From: Symbiodinium natans
Taxonomy: Eukaryota > Sar > Dinophyceae > Suessiales > Symbiodiniaceae
NCBI GenBank assembly: GCA_905221605.1
Contig: CAJNDS010002417.1
Span: forward strand, 1 to 64,000
Direction of reading: 5' to 3'
Length of the DNA: 64,000 nt
This document shows, in pieces, positions 20,504-35,500 of this stretch (position 1 is the stretch's first letter; every line of letters starts with the position of its first letter). The position numbers were made by a program, and so were the translations under genes. The notes below the pieces were generated by a model that was not told where the DNA came from, made no database searches, and saw only the letters and a program-made list of their open reading frames with translations.

Positions 20504-23500
20504 CTAGGCTTGAAGTGACAAAAGTTTAGAGTTTAGGGCGTATGGTTTCGGGTCGCGTTTGGGGGCTCTTTGTACTTAAAGGCAGAGCAAACCCTAGGTA
20601 CAAAAGTATACTACTCCCCAAAGGGGGCCAATAAATTCTTACGAATATCAGGCATTTCTGGAAAATAGGAGTCCCTGGTGCCTTAGAGAAACATCTCCCC
20701 CAAAACCCCCTTAAACCCCCTTAAACCCCCTAAACCCTAAACCCTAAACCTTGAACCCTAAACCCTAAACCTTGAACCCTAAACCCTAAACCCTAAACCC
20801 TAAACCCTAAACCCTAAACCCTAAACCCTAAACCCTAGACCCTAGACCCTAGACCCTAGACCCAAGACCCTAGACCCTAGACCCTAGACCCTAACCCAAC
20901 AGACCCCACGACAGCCTGCGGGTTCCAGAGCCACGGTGCATACTTGGAAGCATTCTCGCACCTCAAGTCCTCGACGAGCGTGTTGAATGCCCGTGAGGAT
21001 GTCGGCATACAATAGTCTTCCTCGGTTGGGCGAAGCCCTAAACCCTAAACCCTAAACCCTAGACCCTAATTTCACCCTAATCCCTAGGCCCTAATCCCAC
21101 TTGAAACAAATCTTTCGGGGATTTGTTTAGGGCTCTTAGGGTGTTACGGGCACTTCACTGATTCACAACATCTCTCGGACTTTTTGTTTGGGGGGCTTAT
21201 ATAGGGTTTAGGGTTTAGGTGTTTTCTTGGTAGCCCAGTAACCATCTCATAATAAGGGTACCCTTGTTGGAGTTGGTTACTGTACTTTTTTCCAGAAGGG
21301 TTCTCCCCTAAACCCTAAACCCTAAACCCTAAACCCTAAACCCTAAACCCCAAACCCTAAGCCCTAAGCCCTAAACCCTAGTCAGGGAGTTGACCCCCAA
21401 GCGCCCGCAAGCGTTGGCAAGCGTTGACAATCCCAGATGTCTGGGAGGATCCAAAAAGTAGAACCCCCAATAGTAACCCATTCTGCTTTTGGGTCATTTT
21501 AAGGAACCCTTAAGGGGATCTGCTTTTGGATCCTCCCAGCCCCCCCCCCCCCCCCCTCATGTCATGCTTTTGTGACCCCGACCCGCCGACACCCCCGACC
21601 CCGACCTCATGTTTTCATGTCGTATCGTCTCTTCGTGTTCGTGTCGTGTCCTTGTGTCGTGTCCTCGTTTCGGTCCTCATGTCGTGTCGTGTGGTGTCTT
21701 CGTGTCGTGTCATTGTGTCCTGTCCTCGTGTCGTGTCTTCACGTTGACACGTGTCTGCATTCGGGTTCGTGGATCCTGTCAGGTTCTCTATTGTTTAGGG
21801 GTTTTTTGGGGGTTCAGGAGGTCCCTTTGAACCCAAGCAGGGGAAAATCGAAAAGCATCCCTAAAACCCTAAACCCTAAGGCCCGAACTCAAGAGCCTGC
21901 CAAGCCTCGTCCGCGAGCACGGGCAAGATACAGCACCGGGATGCCGCGTGGTAGGCCTCTAGAGACCGTCTTGTAAAGGAACTTTAAGTTTCGGGCTTAA
22001 GGTTTAGGATTTAGAAAACCCCAAGCCCGAAAAAAAATACGGGGGTTACTATGCTTCTTGGTCGAGAATGTCTGCCTCCAGAATCCAACGCATGATGTCC
22101 GGAGAGGTCAGGCAGTTCCTTGGGAACCGGCATGGATAGCCGATGAAGGCGAGCAACAAAAAAACACCATTCTGAGCATTCTTGGGGTTTAGGGTTCAAG
22201 GTTTAGTGTGGCATGTTTCGTATTTGCTATGAAGATGATTGATGCCACAAAAGGTAATGCAGGTCAGGTGCTGCGTGCAAACCATGACGAGCATTATCGG
22301 CTGCCATTGGCCTGAAGCCCTTGGCGTGGTGACCTCGGCCACAACACAGCCTTCAACGAAGGGCACACGCGCCCACCAAGGAAACAGCTCTAGAAACTGG
22401 CGGGGAAGTCGGGTTTACGGTTAAGTTTAGGGTTTAGGGTTGGCATCTCCATCAAACCGCATGCTGAAACGGCCCATGCGACTGCAGTATCTGCCTGCGT
22501 CAATACCACCGGAAGAACGCCGAACAAATGCAGGCAATGTGGAGACATCAGGTGGCGCAGAGTGTGTGCTGTAGCAAGGGCCTCCACGTCATCCTCACGA
22601 TCGCAACAAAACGGCATCGTGTGTAGGATCTATCATATATACTTTGCACACCTGGGGGCTGTTGAGCAAGATGCCCCAGGGGCGCCCAAGATACAAGGGC
22701 ACGTTCTCTGATAGGCACCCTACAAGCGTTCCTGATTTAGGGCATTTACGGTTTCCCGGAAAAGCATCTCGCATTTTGGAGACAGCCATACTCTTGAGCA
22801 GTTAGGGTTTTAAAACAAGTTCAGGACGTGCGGTTTGGGACTGTAGCGGCCGTAGATTCTTGAGGGGTTGATGGCCGAAGGCGCAGGCTGAGTTGGATAT
22901 GAAGCATGGTTTATATTACTGTTTTTGGTGAGTGTATACAAGGTTCCTCTTTTAATATTGGTGAGTGTATACCTTGGGTGTCCTTTTGGGGCTACAAGAA
23001 ATAGATACCCTACTTCATATGTACTACATAAGTAGTTTCAGGTGCACTTCATGGCGGCTTAGGGTTTAAAGTCTAGCAGGGCGAGGGTAGGGGGAGCCTT
23101 GGAGGTCCGACCAGGCGCCAAGGGGTAGGGGTACATACATGGGCCTTCAACGGGTTTCGATATTGTAGGCCCATGCATACCCTGCATAGATGAACTTCCC
23201 CAGAGGGATCCTTCGAAACGCCAGATGCAGACTGATGATGAGGCTTCAGGGAAGCTGGGCAGTCCCGGAACCCCAAGCCCTGAACCCCTAAACCCTAAAC
23301 CCTAAACCCTAAACCCTACGAAGCTCAAAGAAATATTCAGCATACCCCTTGGGCATACCCTTCAAGAAACTTAATGGGTCCTTCCTTCTATTCTCCTTCT
23401 ATAGATGAAGGGGTATGGGTTTGGAGTAGGTTGAGGCCTTCTTAGATTAGAGAAACCCTGAACCCCTAAACCCTAAACCCCTAAACCCCTAAACCCTAAA

Positions 23501-26500
23501 CCCTCAACCCTAAACCCTAAACCCTAAACCCCTAAACCCCTAAACCCCTAAACCCCTAAACGCTAAACACAATCCTGGCTTGACCCATGCTAGGAATAAA
23601 AGGGTGCCCTTTCTCCCTTGAAGGGGCTGATAAGGGAACCTCATCCCCCAAAAAGGGAAGACGGGCCTACCCTGGGTCCTAGCTGAACCGGCTTTAGGGT
23701 TTAGGGTTTAGGGTTTAAACCCTACAAACCCTAAGCCCTGGACCCTAAACCCTAAACCTCCGGCCACTATGTAGAGTAAGCCTCCCCCTAGACTACCAGT
23801 CCTTAACAGGGATTAACTAGCCCTAAACCCTAAACCCTACACCCTAAACCCGAAACCCTAAACCCTGGATTACGGACTGCTAGTATAAGGGGGAACATCC
23901 CAAGCGGCAGCCTGACAAGCCCCTACCCTGGTTTGTCTCTCAAAGCCCTGCCGCGTCGAACCCGAGAGCCCGAAATCCTGCGGTTAGGAGGGTTTAGATT
24001 GGAGGTTTTGGGTTTAGGGTTTGGGGTTTAGGGTTTAGGGTTTAGGGCTTAGGCTTAAGGCTTAGGGTTTACCTCCTTCATCCCGAAACGCTATCCGCTA
24101 TCCTAAACCCTAAGCTCAAAATCCTAAGTCCCAAGTCCTAAGCTCAAAATCCTAAGTCCCCATCCCTAAATCCTCAACCCGAGAAAAATCACAATAATTC
24201 CTTATTTGTCCGAACAAGCAATCTAGGCCCCGACACCCCAAATCCTCAAAAGCCCTCAAGCCCTCTCCTGTTTCACAAGGATCCGGCAGTCCTCTCCGGG
24301 CTGAGGGAAAGACTGAGGGTGCTTCGGGTTTTGGTTGCAGGGCTTTCGGGGCTCAAAGTTTCGAGCTCGGGGTTTCCCGAAGAAAAACTACACTCAGGAG
24401 TATAACCTAGGAATCAAAGGGTGCCCGTTTTGGTGCAAAGGGGTGCCCGTTTTGGTTTAAAAGGGGTCATAAGGGAACCTAAACGCAAAAAAAGGGGGAA
24501 TTCGGCCCTACCCTGGGCCCCAGAATCAAAGGTTTTTCATGCTCTGCACCCTAAATTTGAAACCCGCAACCCTAAACCCTAAACCCTCCCCCTAGACCCT
24601 AAACCCCAAACCCGACACCCGAAACCCTAAACCCTCAGCAGCCAAGAGTCTGAGTCCCTTGGATGTAGAACCGTGGGCCGGTTGACGCCCGCTAGCTGGT
24701 CGGTGACCTCGGCTGGGTCTTTGAAGGATCTTTTTGGAGGTTCAGGAGGGTTTGGGTTTAGGGTATAGGGTATAGGGTATAGGGTTTAGGGTTTAGGGTT
24801 TAGGGTTTAGGGTTTAGGGTTTATGTATAGTAACCCAAGTATAACCGTATTACTGTACTTCAGGGCCATATAAATGGATGACAACTACACTTATAATTAC
24901 TTACAATTGGGGTTTACGTACCCCGAACCTCGAAGCCTCCAAGGGTTTAGGGTTTAGGGTTTAGGGTTTAGGGTTTAGGGTTTAGGGTTTAGGGTTTAGG
25001 GTTTAGGGTTTAGGGCTTCGGGTTCAGGGTTTAGGGTTAGGCTTGCATGCCTGTAAAACCGTTGCAACACTGGAAAACTTGCAATAACGGTAATCGTAAG
25101 CCGTAAGCATGGGCCACCCCCCTGAAAAAGGCCCTGGCGCCCTCTTAGACCCCGAGTGGAACCCTTTTAGGGACGCCACCCCCCGCACGCGCCCCCGCCA
25201 CAAAAATATTCTATCTGGAGCCCTCTTAGAAGCGGTAGCCCCGGCTCCCCCCCGTGGCATCCCCCCACCCGCCCCCCGCCCCAAAAATGTTCTATCTGCA
25301 GGTTCTGTAATGAGCCCTCTTAGAAGCGCCAGCCCTGGCTCCTCTCCGAGCGGAACCTTTTGAGGGACGCCACCCCCACCCCCCCCCAGCCCTAAAAATA
25401 TTCTATCTGCAGGTTCTGCAATCAAACGTTGCAGGCCGCAAGGCCCTGGAAAAGGCTCTGGAGCTCTCTTAGAAGCGCCAGCCCTGGTTTAGGGACGCCA
25501 CCACCCGCCCGCCCCAAAACATTCTATCTGCGTACATATACTGAGCACAAAGGAAATAGTGCATCTGTACCCGCGGACAGAAAAATATTCTATCTGCATG
25601 TGTGGTGCATTTTTGGTTTTGTGGATAATTTCTTAAAGATGTACGTGACGGTGGTAAACGCCTTTTCTAAATAGTCTCACTGCAAGGTCGGCACTATAAA
25701 CCCTAAACCCGCAACCCCTTATCGCCACCCTCCGTAGCTCTTACACAGCAAGCCCGAAGCCGAAGCCTTGAACTACTATTGCTTAAGAACCACCCAACAA
25801 ATAGAACACATTCTTATCAAGGCAATATGAGGATTGTTTTGCTTCTCTTTCCTTTCTTTTAGCGAAGGGTTCTTGTGTTTTTGCGTATTCTTGAGTGGTC
25901 TGGTGAACCCTCTGCGGGGATCCTCTCTGCCATCGACACCGCATTGAGACTACACTACCGATCTACTTCTATAGCCTACTACACCACACCACGGCACCAC
26001 GATCACCGCACTGACAACACAACCAACTATACGTGTCAGTTGAAATCTTCGCACGGAGTGCTTTCGGGATAATCGGTGTCTAGTTTTTTTTGGGGGGGTT
26101 CGTTCTTGAGCAAAAAGGAGGTGTAACAATAGCCATCAAGATCATTATAAGCATGAATAGGTTCGGGGTTGAGGCTTTTCGCAGAAAGTCCCCCCTCGGT
26201 TCAGGTACATAGTAACCAATCATAAGTGTAGTTATAACCCGCTTATAAGCCCCTTAAGTACCCTGATAGGGCCATCATTTGGTGAGTAATAAGTACAGTC
26301 ATCATTGGGTTAAACCCTCAACCCGAAACTCTAAGCCCCTTGGGTACCCTAGTAAAGGGTGAGCCCTCGACCCAAGGCCCAGCCCGGTGTTCTCCTTGGG
26401 ACCTGGACCCTTTTTTAAGGTCATTACCCAAAAGAGTCCCAAAAGAGCTCCGATGTACCTCGAGGGCCCAGCCCAGGGGGGTCCTGGACCTCTCCCAGGA

Positions 26501-29500
26501 ATTAGAGGGTCTCCGGCCATTTCAGGGTGGTGCTTTTGGGGCCCTGAAACCCCCTTAAAACCTCGTAAAACCCCTCGGACGCGCCTGGACATTCCTGGAC
26601 CTTTGGGACCTTCTGGGACCCTTCTGAGGGGCCCCCTGGTTGGCTGAATTGTGTTTATTGGAAGTAAGCAACTGTCCTGAGTTTAGGCCTACACCAAAAA
26701 AGTGTTAGATGGCCTTCCACAATCGGGCCAGAGCTGCTCTTCGCACCTGAACGAGGCTTTCGAGCCTCTCCTGCATCCTGACCTTCACGGCATCGACGCC
26801 ATATTGCAGCAAACCCTAAACCCTAAACCCTAAACCCTAAACCCTAAACCCTAAACCCCAAAACCTAAAGTCTATGAGCCCCGCAAGTTTTCACGCCGCG
26901 CCGCCTCCTCCAAGGCTGCGAACGTCAGCGGCTTCTGCAGACCTGACGCATCTCTTTGGCGGGCGTGCGGGTTTAGGGTTTTGGGATTCTATATAGTCTA
27001 TATATGTATATTTATTTTGTTCTTTTATTCATTCACTGATTATCTATGTTATTCGTTTTTATACTTATACTCTTATTTATAAGTTATTAGATATAGATTA
27101 TATTTATATGTTTATATACACATATATATATATACACACGTATGTTTAATATTGTGTTTTTTACGAATTGTTATAATATCTCTTGGGGGACCTTTAAGGC
27201 TTAGGAATTCTGGTGGAGTTTGGGATTTCGCGACCCTAAACCCTAAACCCCAAATCCTAAACCCTAAACCCTAGACCAGTTGCGTGACCGGTGAATCCAA
27301 GCAGCTGAATGTCTTCACTTCCTGTAGCCACCTCCTTGGAGCGATAACATCCTTAACCGCTAACCCTAAACCCTAAACCCTAAACCCTAAACCCTAAACC
27401 CTAAACCCTAAACCCTAAACCCTAAACCCTAAACCCTAAACCCTAAACCCTAACAGAAAAGGACGCCGTTGGAGCCCTACTTGGAGCATTCCAGAAACCC
27501 CAAACCTCCCCCGTTCAAGTAAAGATTCAGGGCATCGGTGATGTCCGACAAGCCAAATCCGTAGGCTGCCAGCTCGCCGACCTCCTAGGACTTGGGTGGG
27601 CTTAGTGCTTTATAGGGCAAACTAACCCCTAAAACAAGGAAACCCTCAGCCCTAAGCCCTCAACCCCAAACCCTGAACCCTAAACCCTGAACCCTACGCC
27701 CCTAAACCCACTAAGCCCTAAACCCTATACACCAAAGCAGCAGGGAAAAGAAGGGTAGCACACCGAGGCATCCCAGACACGGTGGCGCTCTCGAAGGTCT
27801 CCATGAAGTGGTCGGCGGGCGGCGAGAAATCGGGAAGTGCCACGAGGATCGTGTGGACCTGATTGAGTCCTGGGCAGCTGTTTAGGGCTTCGGGCTTCGG
27901 GCTTAGGGTTGAGGGTTTCAGGGCTTTGGGTTTAGGTCTTAGGGTTTCGGGCGCTCGAATCTACACTCAGTTGCAGGAATCACGTGAATACTTATCATGT
28001 GCTCGCCGACTCCATATCCTTCTGCATCCAAAGAGCGGCCCTACGTCCTACCGCTACATCTTAAGCAAAACTTGAGTTCCTGTGCAACATCCCAGAGTCT
28101 GGCAGTTACGATCTCCGCAAGGCACCATTTTCGGGTCAGGAGCTGAGGTGTACCCAGGACAAGCAACATCTCCACCTCACACAGGCCTAGAGGATTTAGG
28201 GCATAGGGTGCGCACAGCACCCAGGGTCTAGGGCAGAAGTATTCTTGATAATCGAATGGGGTCTATTGGGTAGTTCAAGATAAGTTATGTATGCATGAAC
28301 CCCTGTAAGATTGAGAGTTATAACCAGTTCTAGGGTTTAGGGTTTAGGGTGTAGGGTTTAGGGTTTAGGTAACCTACGAATAAACAGGGTGCCCTTTTTG
28401 GTTTAGGGGTGCTTACAAGGGAAGCTCAACCCAAACAACTCTGGGTTTAGGTTTAGGGTTTAGGGTTTAGGGTTTAGGGTTTAGGGTTTAGGGTTTAGGG
28501 TTTAGGGTTTAGGGTGTAGGGTGTAGGGTGTAGGGTGTAGGGTGTAGGGCGTAGGGCTTAGGGTTTAGGGTTTAGGGTTTGGGGTTATACTGCCTTCTCT
28601 GCGACGATTGGCAGGAGCTGCGTCAGGTCTGTGAGGTCGTCGGCATCCAGGAAAACCCGGAAACCACGAACTTGGAGCTCAATCTTGAGCAAGCGCGCGA
28701 GGCTGCCTTAGGGTTTGGGGTTTGGGGTTTGGGGTTTGGGCGTATTCCGAAAGGTCCTCTTGGGATACCCCTAACATCGGGGATCTATTTAGGACCCCGG
28801 CAAGGGAACCGCCTTTTAGAAGAACCCCTAAGAACCCCCCCACCTGTGAACTTCTTCTGGTGGCAGATGAAGAACCCATAGTTGGTCCCTCTCCCGCAAA
28901 AATATTGCAGCAGGGACAGTGCCCCAATGCCAGCCAGGCAGACAATGACGAGGACCAGCATCAAGCCTAGATTGAAGAGTAACCTAGGAATAAACAGGGT
29001 GCCCCACTTGGTTTCAAGGGGATGACAGGGACCCCAAACCCTTAAAAGGAGGGAAAGAAGGGCCCAATATAGGAGTCAGAATACTTACAGTATCCCCTTA
29101 TGACCCCTTTATCGATCTACTTCTGTACCCTTGTGGGTCCTAGAAGCAGCACAAGATCATGGCCGCCGCGCCGTCCACGGCTTTCACGAAGAAGCTGCCC
29201 TGGAAGAGGATGGCGACAAACACACCTTAGCTGCTGGGTTTAGAGTTTAGGGTTTAGGGTTTGGGGTTTAGGGTTTAGGGTTTAGGGTTTAGGGTTTAGG
29301 GTTTAGGGTTTAGGGTAGTTCAGAAGCACCAAAAAGGCGTACACTTTCAAGTCTATTTGGGGACTATAGCATCCCAAAAAGTGTGCAGTGTACTCATTCA
29401 CCTACTAAGACACAGGAGACCAAGATGTCAGTGTAGGACGCAAGTCGGGAGCGCCATGGTTTGAAGAACGCGAGTGCCAAGATGCTGCAACCCAAGAGGA

Positions 29501-32500
29501 CGAGGATGAGCAGCAAACCGGCGTTCACGGAGGGGAGCACAGGTGCGAGAGCAAAGAGCGCATTCCGGCAAAGCACAAAGACGGCAAAGGCTTCGGCCCC
29601 GGGCCGAAAACGCCTTGCAAGGAAGGAGCACATCCGGACAAAGCGCACGTCCGTGCGCTGCAAACGCTTTGGGTACTCCACCAAAATCAGCCAAGCACAC
29701 AGTGCCAGGAAGCCCGCGGGAAGCAGGGCCAAGGAAGCACCCAGGGCACAAAGTTGGAAGTGCGAATTAGTGTAGCAGAGCGCACCGATGCGCGACTGCA
29801 TCGTAAAGAGTCCATTGGGGTGAGACTGGCACTCGAAGGGTGTCACCACAGACGTACAGAGCACGATGAAGAAGAGCACGCTCAGAGATCCAAGCGTCTG
29901 AGCGAGAACGTTGAAGTGCGGACGCTTCGACCGAGTGTGCAGTAGCACCAGGGTCAAGTGAACCAGAACGGGGCCCATCATCACCTCGGCTGGCCATGTT
30001 TAAACCATCCGCAGCAATATGTTCCTGAGCAGGACTAGGATTTCTAGGGTTTGGGATAATTAACAAAAAACTGAAGTGTCCCAGGGCCCAAAGCCAAGTA
30101 ACGTAGCCCGGAAGGCCAATTGTCTGAAGCAAGAACTGCAGGGCTGGAGTTGGGGGTGTCACACAGGTCACTGCATTCAACGAGAAGAGAATGTGCTCCA
30201 AGGAAAGGAAGCTAAACGCTTCGAGGACCATGTCAAAAGGATATCCCCAGACGATGTCGACCTTCCTCAAAACGACCAGCAGCTGTAAGCTGTTGATGAG
30301 CTGTGTAGCATACAGGCCTGCCACGAGCAGGTCGCCATGCTGGCCGCGGTGGTCCGAGTCCAAGCGTACCAAGAAGAGATGGAGGAGTCCCGAAATCGTG
30401 AGGGTCATCACAGCCAGAAGGAAGATGAGCATGTAGTCCCCCTCGCTGCAGGGCACGCACTCCGAGCCCGTGGAATGCAAACCAGGCAGACATTGCGCGC
30501 AGGCCACCTTTGGCAGCCCAGTAACCATATTCTAGTAGGGTTTAGGGTTTAGGGTTTAGGGTTTAGGGTTCTGGGTTCAGGGTTTAGGGAACCTTTTTTT
30601 ATGCTAGTAGCCATGCTCTAAGTTGAAAAGGGAGAAGGGTTTCACAGGGCTACCGAGCCACTGAGCTCAAGTCCCTACCCGCAGCGCAGGTTCCTGGAAG
30701 CCCACCCGGACAGCGCTCCGGGTTGCCGTAGCACCTGGGGTGACGAGGGTTTAGGATTTAGGGTTTAGGGTTTAGGGTTCAGGGTTCAGGGTTTAGGGTT
30801 TAGCGGGAGCAGACATGTAGTCTCAAAGACCAAGACGAAGACAAGAACAACTAATGACACACATTCGGACAGACTCACCCTACATTCTGGACCCTCAGCC
30901 CCAAACCCTAAACCCTAAACCCTCAACCCTAAACCCTATACCCTAAACCCTAAACCCTAAATCGCCTAAATCCTAAACCCTAAACCCTAAACCCTAAACT
31001 CTAAACCCTGAACCCTGAACCCTAAACCGATCAACTCCTTTGGACCACGGCGCCGGAAGATTGAGCCGGGGTATGTGGCCGTGGAGAAGTAGCCAGGACG
31101 CAGCTGGAGCTGGCTGTCCCCTTCACCTCAGGAAACATGTGTGTAGGGCTTAGGGGGTTTAGGGTTTAGGGTTTAGGGCTTAGGGTTTAGGGTTTAGGTC
31201 TTGGGGCTTGGGGTTTTCTGGGGTTGATGCAGTGTAGCATCGCATTTTTCGTATTAAGGAAGGCATGGCATAGCCCCATCTGGTACGATGTGTTATTCTG
31301 GCATTCGTCTATGTGTGTATGATTGTATGTCGGTTTGTATGCATGTAGGTATGTAGGAGCATATGTATGCTTAACACTATATATATATATATGTATATAT
31401 ATTTTTTCATGGTATCCCCCCCCAAAGATCCACCTATTTTTGCTGTATAAGATAGGACATTATACATAAAATAGACTATTGACTATTCACGTTACCCGGA
31501 ACCATCTGCTTAACATGTATAAGGATTTTTAAGGGGCAAACACATGACGACGATAAAAGATTGAAATCATATACTTGAGCGAGGTCCCCTGAATTTTAGT
31601 CGCAATTAAAAATTTGAGTTAAATTCGGACAAGGCCCTCTGAATTTAAATACGATTTTAAACAGTTAAGTTAAATGCATCCAAGCCCCGGGAACCAAGAA
31701 CCAAGAACCAAGATGCTCAGGACTCTTGATTCTTGGTTCTTGGTTCCTGGGGTCTGCCCACATCTAACTTAAATCTTTAAACGCAATTTTAGATGCAGCC
31801 CAGCCCGAGGAACCAAGAACCAAGAACCAAGATGCTCAGGACTCTTGATTCTTGTTTCTTGGTTTATATATGGGGTCTGCCCGCATTTAACTTAAATCTT
31901 TAAATGCAGTGTTAAATCCAGCCCAGCCCCAGGAACCAAGAACCAAGAATCCAGAGTCCTGAGCATCTTGGTTCTTGGTTCCTGGGGCTGGTCTGCATTT
32001 AACTTAAATGTTTAAATGCAGTTTCTCGGATGGCCCCCTCGCGAAAAATATTCGTAGAATCCAACGAAGATTCAAGGCACCGAAACCTATCCAAATAACC
32101 TGCAAAACCAGGATGTGTGCAGCATTTTCAATGCGGAGCATGCCCCCGCTCCGCGCCCAGGCACCTGGCAAAGCTTGGCTGCTCAATGGGATTTGGGCTT
32201 GGGTTTAGGGTTTATGGTTTAGGGTTTGTCGTTAGGGTTTAGGATTTGTGGCTGAGATTGCTCATAACCGCAGATTGGGATGACCAAAAGGTTGCGCAAG
32301 CCACACACACAATTTTCCCCATCATTTACCCCTGTGTCAGAAGAAGTGACCACCAACTTTGGCGCCCGTGACACGCTGCCCTTTGAGCAGCAACGCTGCC
32401 AGGTTGCTGACCTGAACATGTTCACGCGAGGCAGCTTGACTGTGCGAAACGATATTCCAACGGGACTTTTGGAGCTTCGCCAGGTTGCCAAGCAAACCAC

Positions 32501-35500
32501 AAATATCCGGATGTCTGCTCTCAAACCTGGCAGTTGTCTGAGCCAACAGAGGAACCACATCCACCACACGCTGGAACCGAAGCATGCAGTTCCAGGATGC
32601 CTCATTCCAAGCCTTGAAGCCAACGCAGCTTCTTCCCAAAGCCACTGCGGCCAAGCAAGCTCCCCAAATCCCAGGGTCGGACTCTGTCGTCGACGGGAAG
32701 CCTCGGGCCAGCAGAGGGACGACCACCACATCTGCCAGCCTGCACGCTTGATAAGCATGCAAGCAGCTTTGCTGCTCTGCCAGCAAAGTTTTGACACGGC
32801 CGTTCGGCCACAGGTGCAACTCTTTGCCGGTCAAGTTCAAAACCACGCCTGAAGCTGCAACAGCCGAATATCTGCTGAACACCAGAGGCTGCTTGGGCAC
32901 GGGAATGTCAGAGCTGCGACCTGTGCTGCCCAAGCGCTGGCGTTGCACATGGTTGAGCTGCTTCTTGGCCTGCGTTGCCTTGTGATATAGCTTGAGCTTG
33001 TGGGTGACTTTGGGCCGACTGGACGTGTGATTGAACTTGACTTCAGAAGGCCGCAGGCCTAGCATCAGCTGCCCTGCGCCAGCCAGCGCCGCCTCGCATG
33101 CGACTCTTCTTGCACGTTCGATGGCTGCCTTGCTGCCAGGTTGATGCTGGTGAGAATTCTTTGCTGTCATTTTCTTCTTACACACACCGAAGCGTCGCCC
33201 ATGAGTCTGAAGCCACAGCTCAGCTGTCCGTAGGCCGAGCGGGGTCAGCATCAGTCCGGCCTGCAAGCCCAAACAGAAGTCGAATCTTGAAAAAGACGCC
33301 CTACTAATTCAACCAAAACCCGATAAAGTCTTAGATAAGGATTGGCGATACCCCTCACTGCCGCTGTTGAGCTGCTCTCCAGCAAGACGATCACACCCTG
33401 AGAAAAATGATTTCAGCACCCAACCTTGAACAACTTCAAATCGCACCCAACCTGCACTATGGAAAGGCTTCAAAACGCACCCAAAACGCACCCAAGACGC
33501 ACCCAAAACGCACCCTACCTGCTGGTCTGGGAAAATTTTGAATAAGGGCCTGGGAAAAGTTTGAATAAGGGGTTAAAGACATTGTATAGGGTCCGGAGTT
33601 TTGGGCGGGTTTTGGGTGAAAGTTTTGGGTGGGTTTTGGGCGAAAGTTTTAAGCAAGTTGTTTATTCCGGTCTAGCGTAGGCGCTTGTGGGGCTATCATA
33701 CAAGTTCTACTTCTCCTGGTCTTCAGGGCTTAGGCTTAGGGTTTAAGTTAGCAACCCCGGTGTCCTTGCAGGTCTCGCCGAATTCCACTGAAGAAGGTGG
33801 CTTGCTTGCCCAGGATTCCTCGTCCAACGGAGCGTTTGCAAGAAGAGCCAAGCCAGCGAGTGTGTCCTCAGAAACTGGGCTGGAGTGTACCTCCAGCTGC
33901 TTGGCCAATTCTCCCAGGCTGCGTTCTACAGTGCTTGCGCCAGAGGACAAGCCGTTGTACACGTGATACAATGCAGAAAGTTCAGCGCAAGCTTCGCCCA
34001 CCAACTCCTGCCCCCTCTGAACAATAGCTCTCCCCCAGATATCTCTGCAATCCAGATATAGGTCTGCCGCGACGTCCTCTCTGACTTCAACGGCGAGGCG
34101 ATCTACGATTCCAAAAAACTGGCGCCAACAAGATTCTTTGAAGTCTCGCGACGCGCCAACCTCCAATGCCTGATTCAGAAAGTGATAGTCAAAGCCAAGG
34201 TCAAGACACGAATGATGATGATGATGATGTTGAATCAAAGATAATTCGAATACCTAAAAGCAAAAAGAATATATTATCGCAACGCCAAGAAATTTTGCAA
34301 GAATCAAAACAATTAGTGCAGAGCCGGTAAACCTGCTTCCGGCGTGTTTTGCAGAAACTCTCGTACTCATTCACAGGGGGTTGTTTGGCCTTTGACCATG
34401 GCTGCAAATCGAAGGCGGACAAGTCGCTCATCCAATTGTCTGTAAACTCAGCTCGCAGGCGGCCCAAACAAGACTTGGTCACGATCTGGGCCGAGTCCAA
34501 AGCATCCAGAATTTCTGCTTTGGCCTTCGTGTGCCAAACTTAATGAACCTTGTTGTTGTACACCAAAGGCGGGCTTTCCATGAACATCCTGACTGCTGTG
34601 ACGGTTGCCGTTGCGGCTTCATGCGTCGCCACGCCAGGGCCACTGGGTTCTTCCAAGACTCTGCCTTCAAGAAAGAGCACGGTCATCTTCTGGCACCAAT
34701 CGAGGACCAGCCTTCGAAATTTGTTGACGGGCCCCTGCTCGAAACATCAAATTTCCTGACCAAAGAAGCACATTCTGAGCCATAGTCAGCTGATAACCCA
34801 GCCATCGCAGCGTGAGACGGCATCATGCCCTCTAAAAGGGCTGCAGCTTTGTCTCGGACCTCTTCTTTTTTGACTTGTGTCTAATCCCGAAACTTCAAAA
34901 CCCCTAACCGCCCTTACCAAAGCCTGCAGGCCTGGGCCGGCAAGAGGCCTCAACAAAATCTGCAAAGGCCGGCCTGCAAAGCTTGAGCCGGGCCTTGACA
35001 CGCATAGTATCCTCGTCGCCCACGGCCTTGCGCCAGGCACGAACAGCTCCAGCGACTGAACTCGAGCCCTTCAAGGGCTCGAAAAGAAAACGATTCGTGA
35101 CGGCACTGTAAACCGTCGCACCAACCGCCCACTTGTCCACAGGGAAGCCGAGTGATCGCCTGAGGTCTGCAGTGCTGGCATTGAAGGGTTCGGGCGCACG
35201 GTATGGCTCGGTGACATACTGCTGGAAGTGAAACTGCTGTATGGGAACCCTTTCGCAACACCCGAAGTCGACGAGTTTCATTTGTCCGGTCTCCGCAGCC
35301 CAGCAAATGTTCCCAGGCTTGATGTCCAGGTGAACCAGTCGGACGCCGCGCAGCGCCCTGACAGCGCAAACCAACTGCTTCAAGAAAGCCCACGCCACAT
35401 GTCCTTGCTCTGTGGCCCGTGCCGTTGCAGATACTGCCGGAGACTCGGGCCGCCGTACGCCAGCACAAGATATGGAAAAGGGAGGCCTCATCTTCAACGC

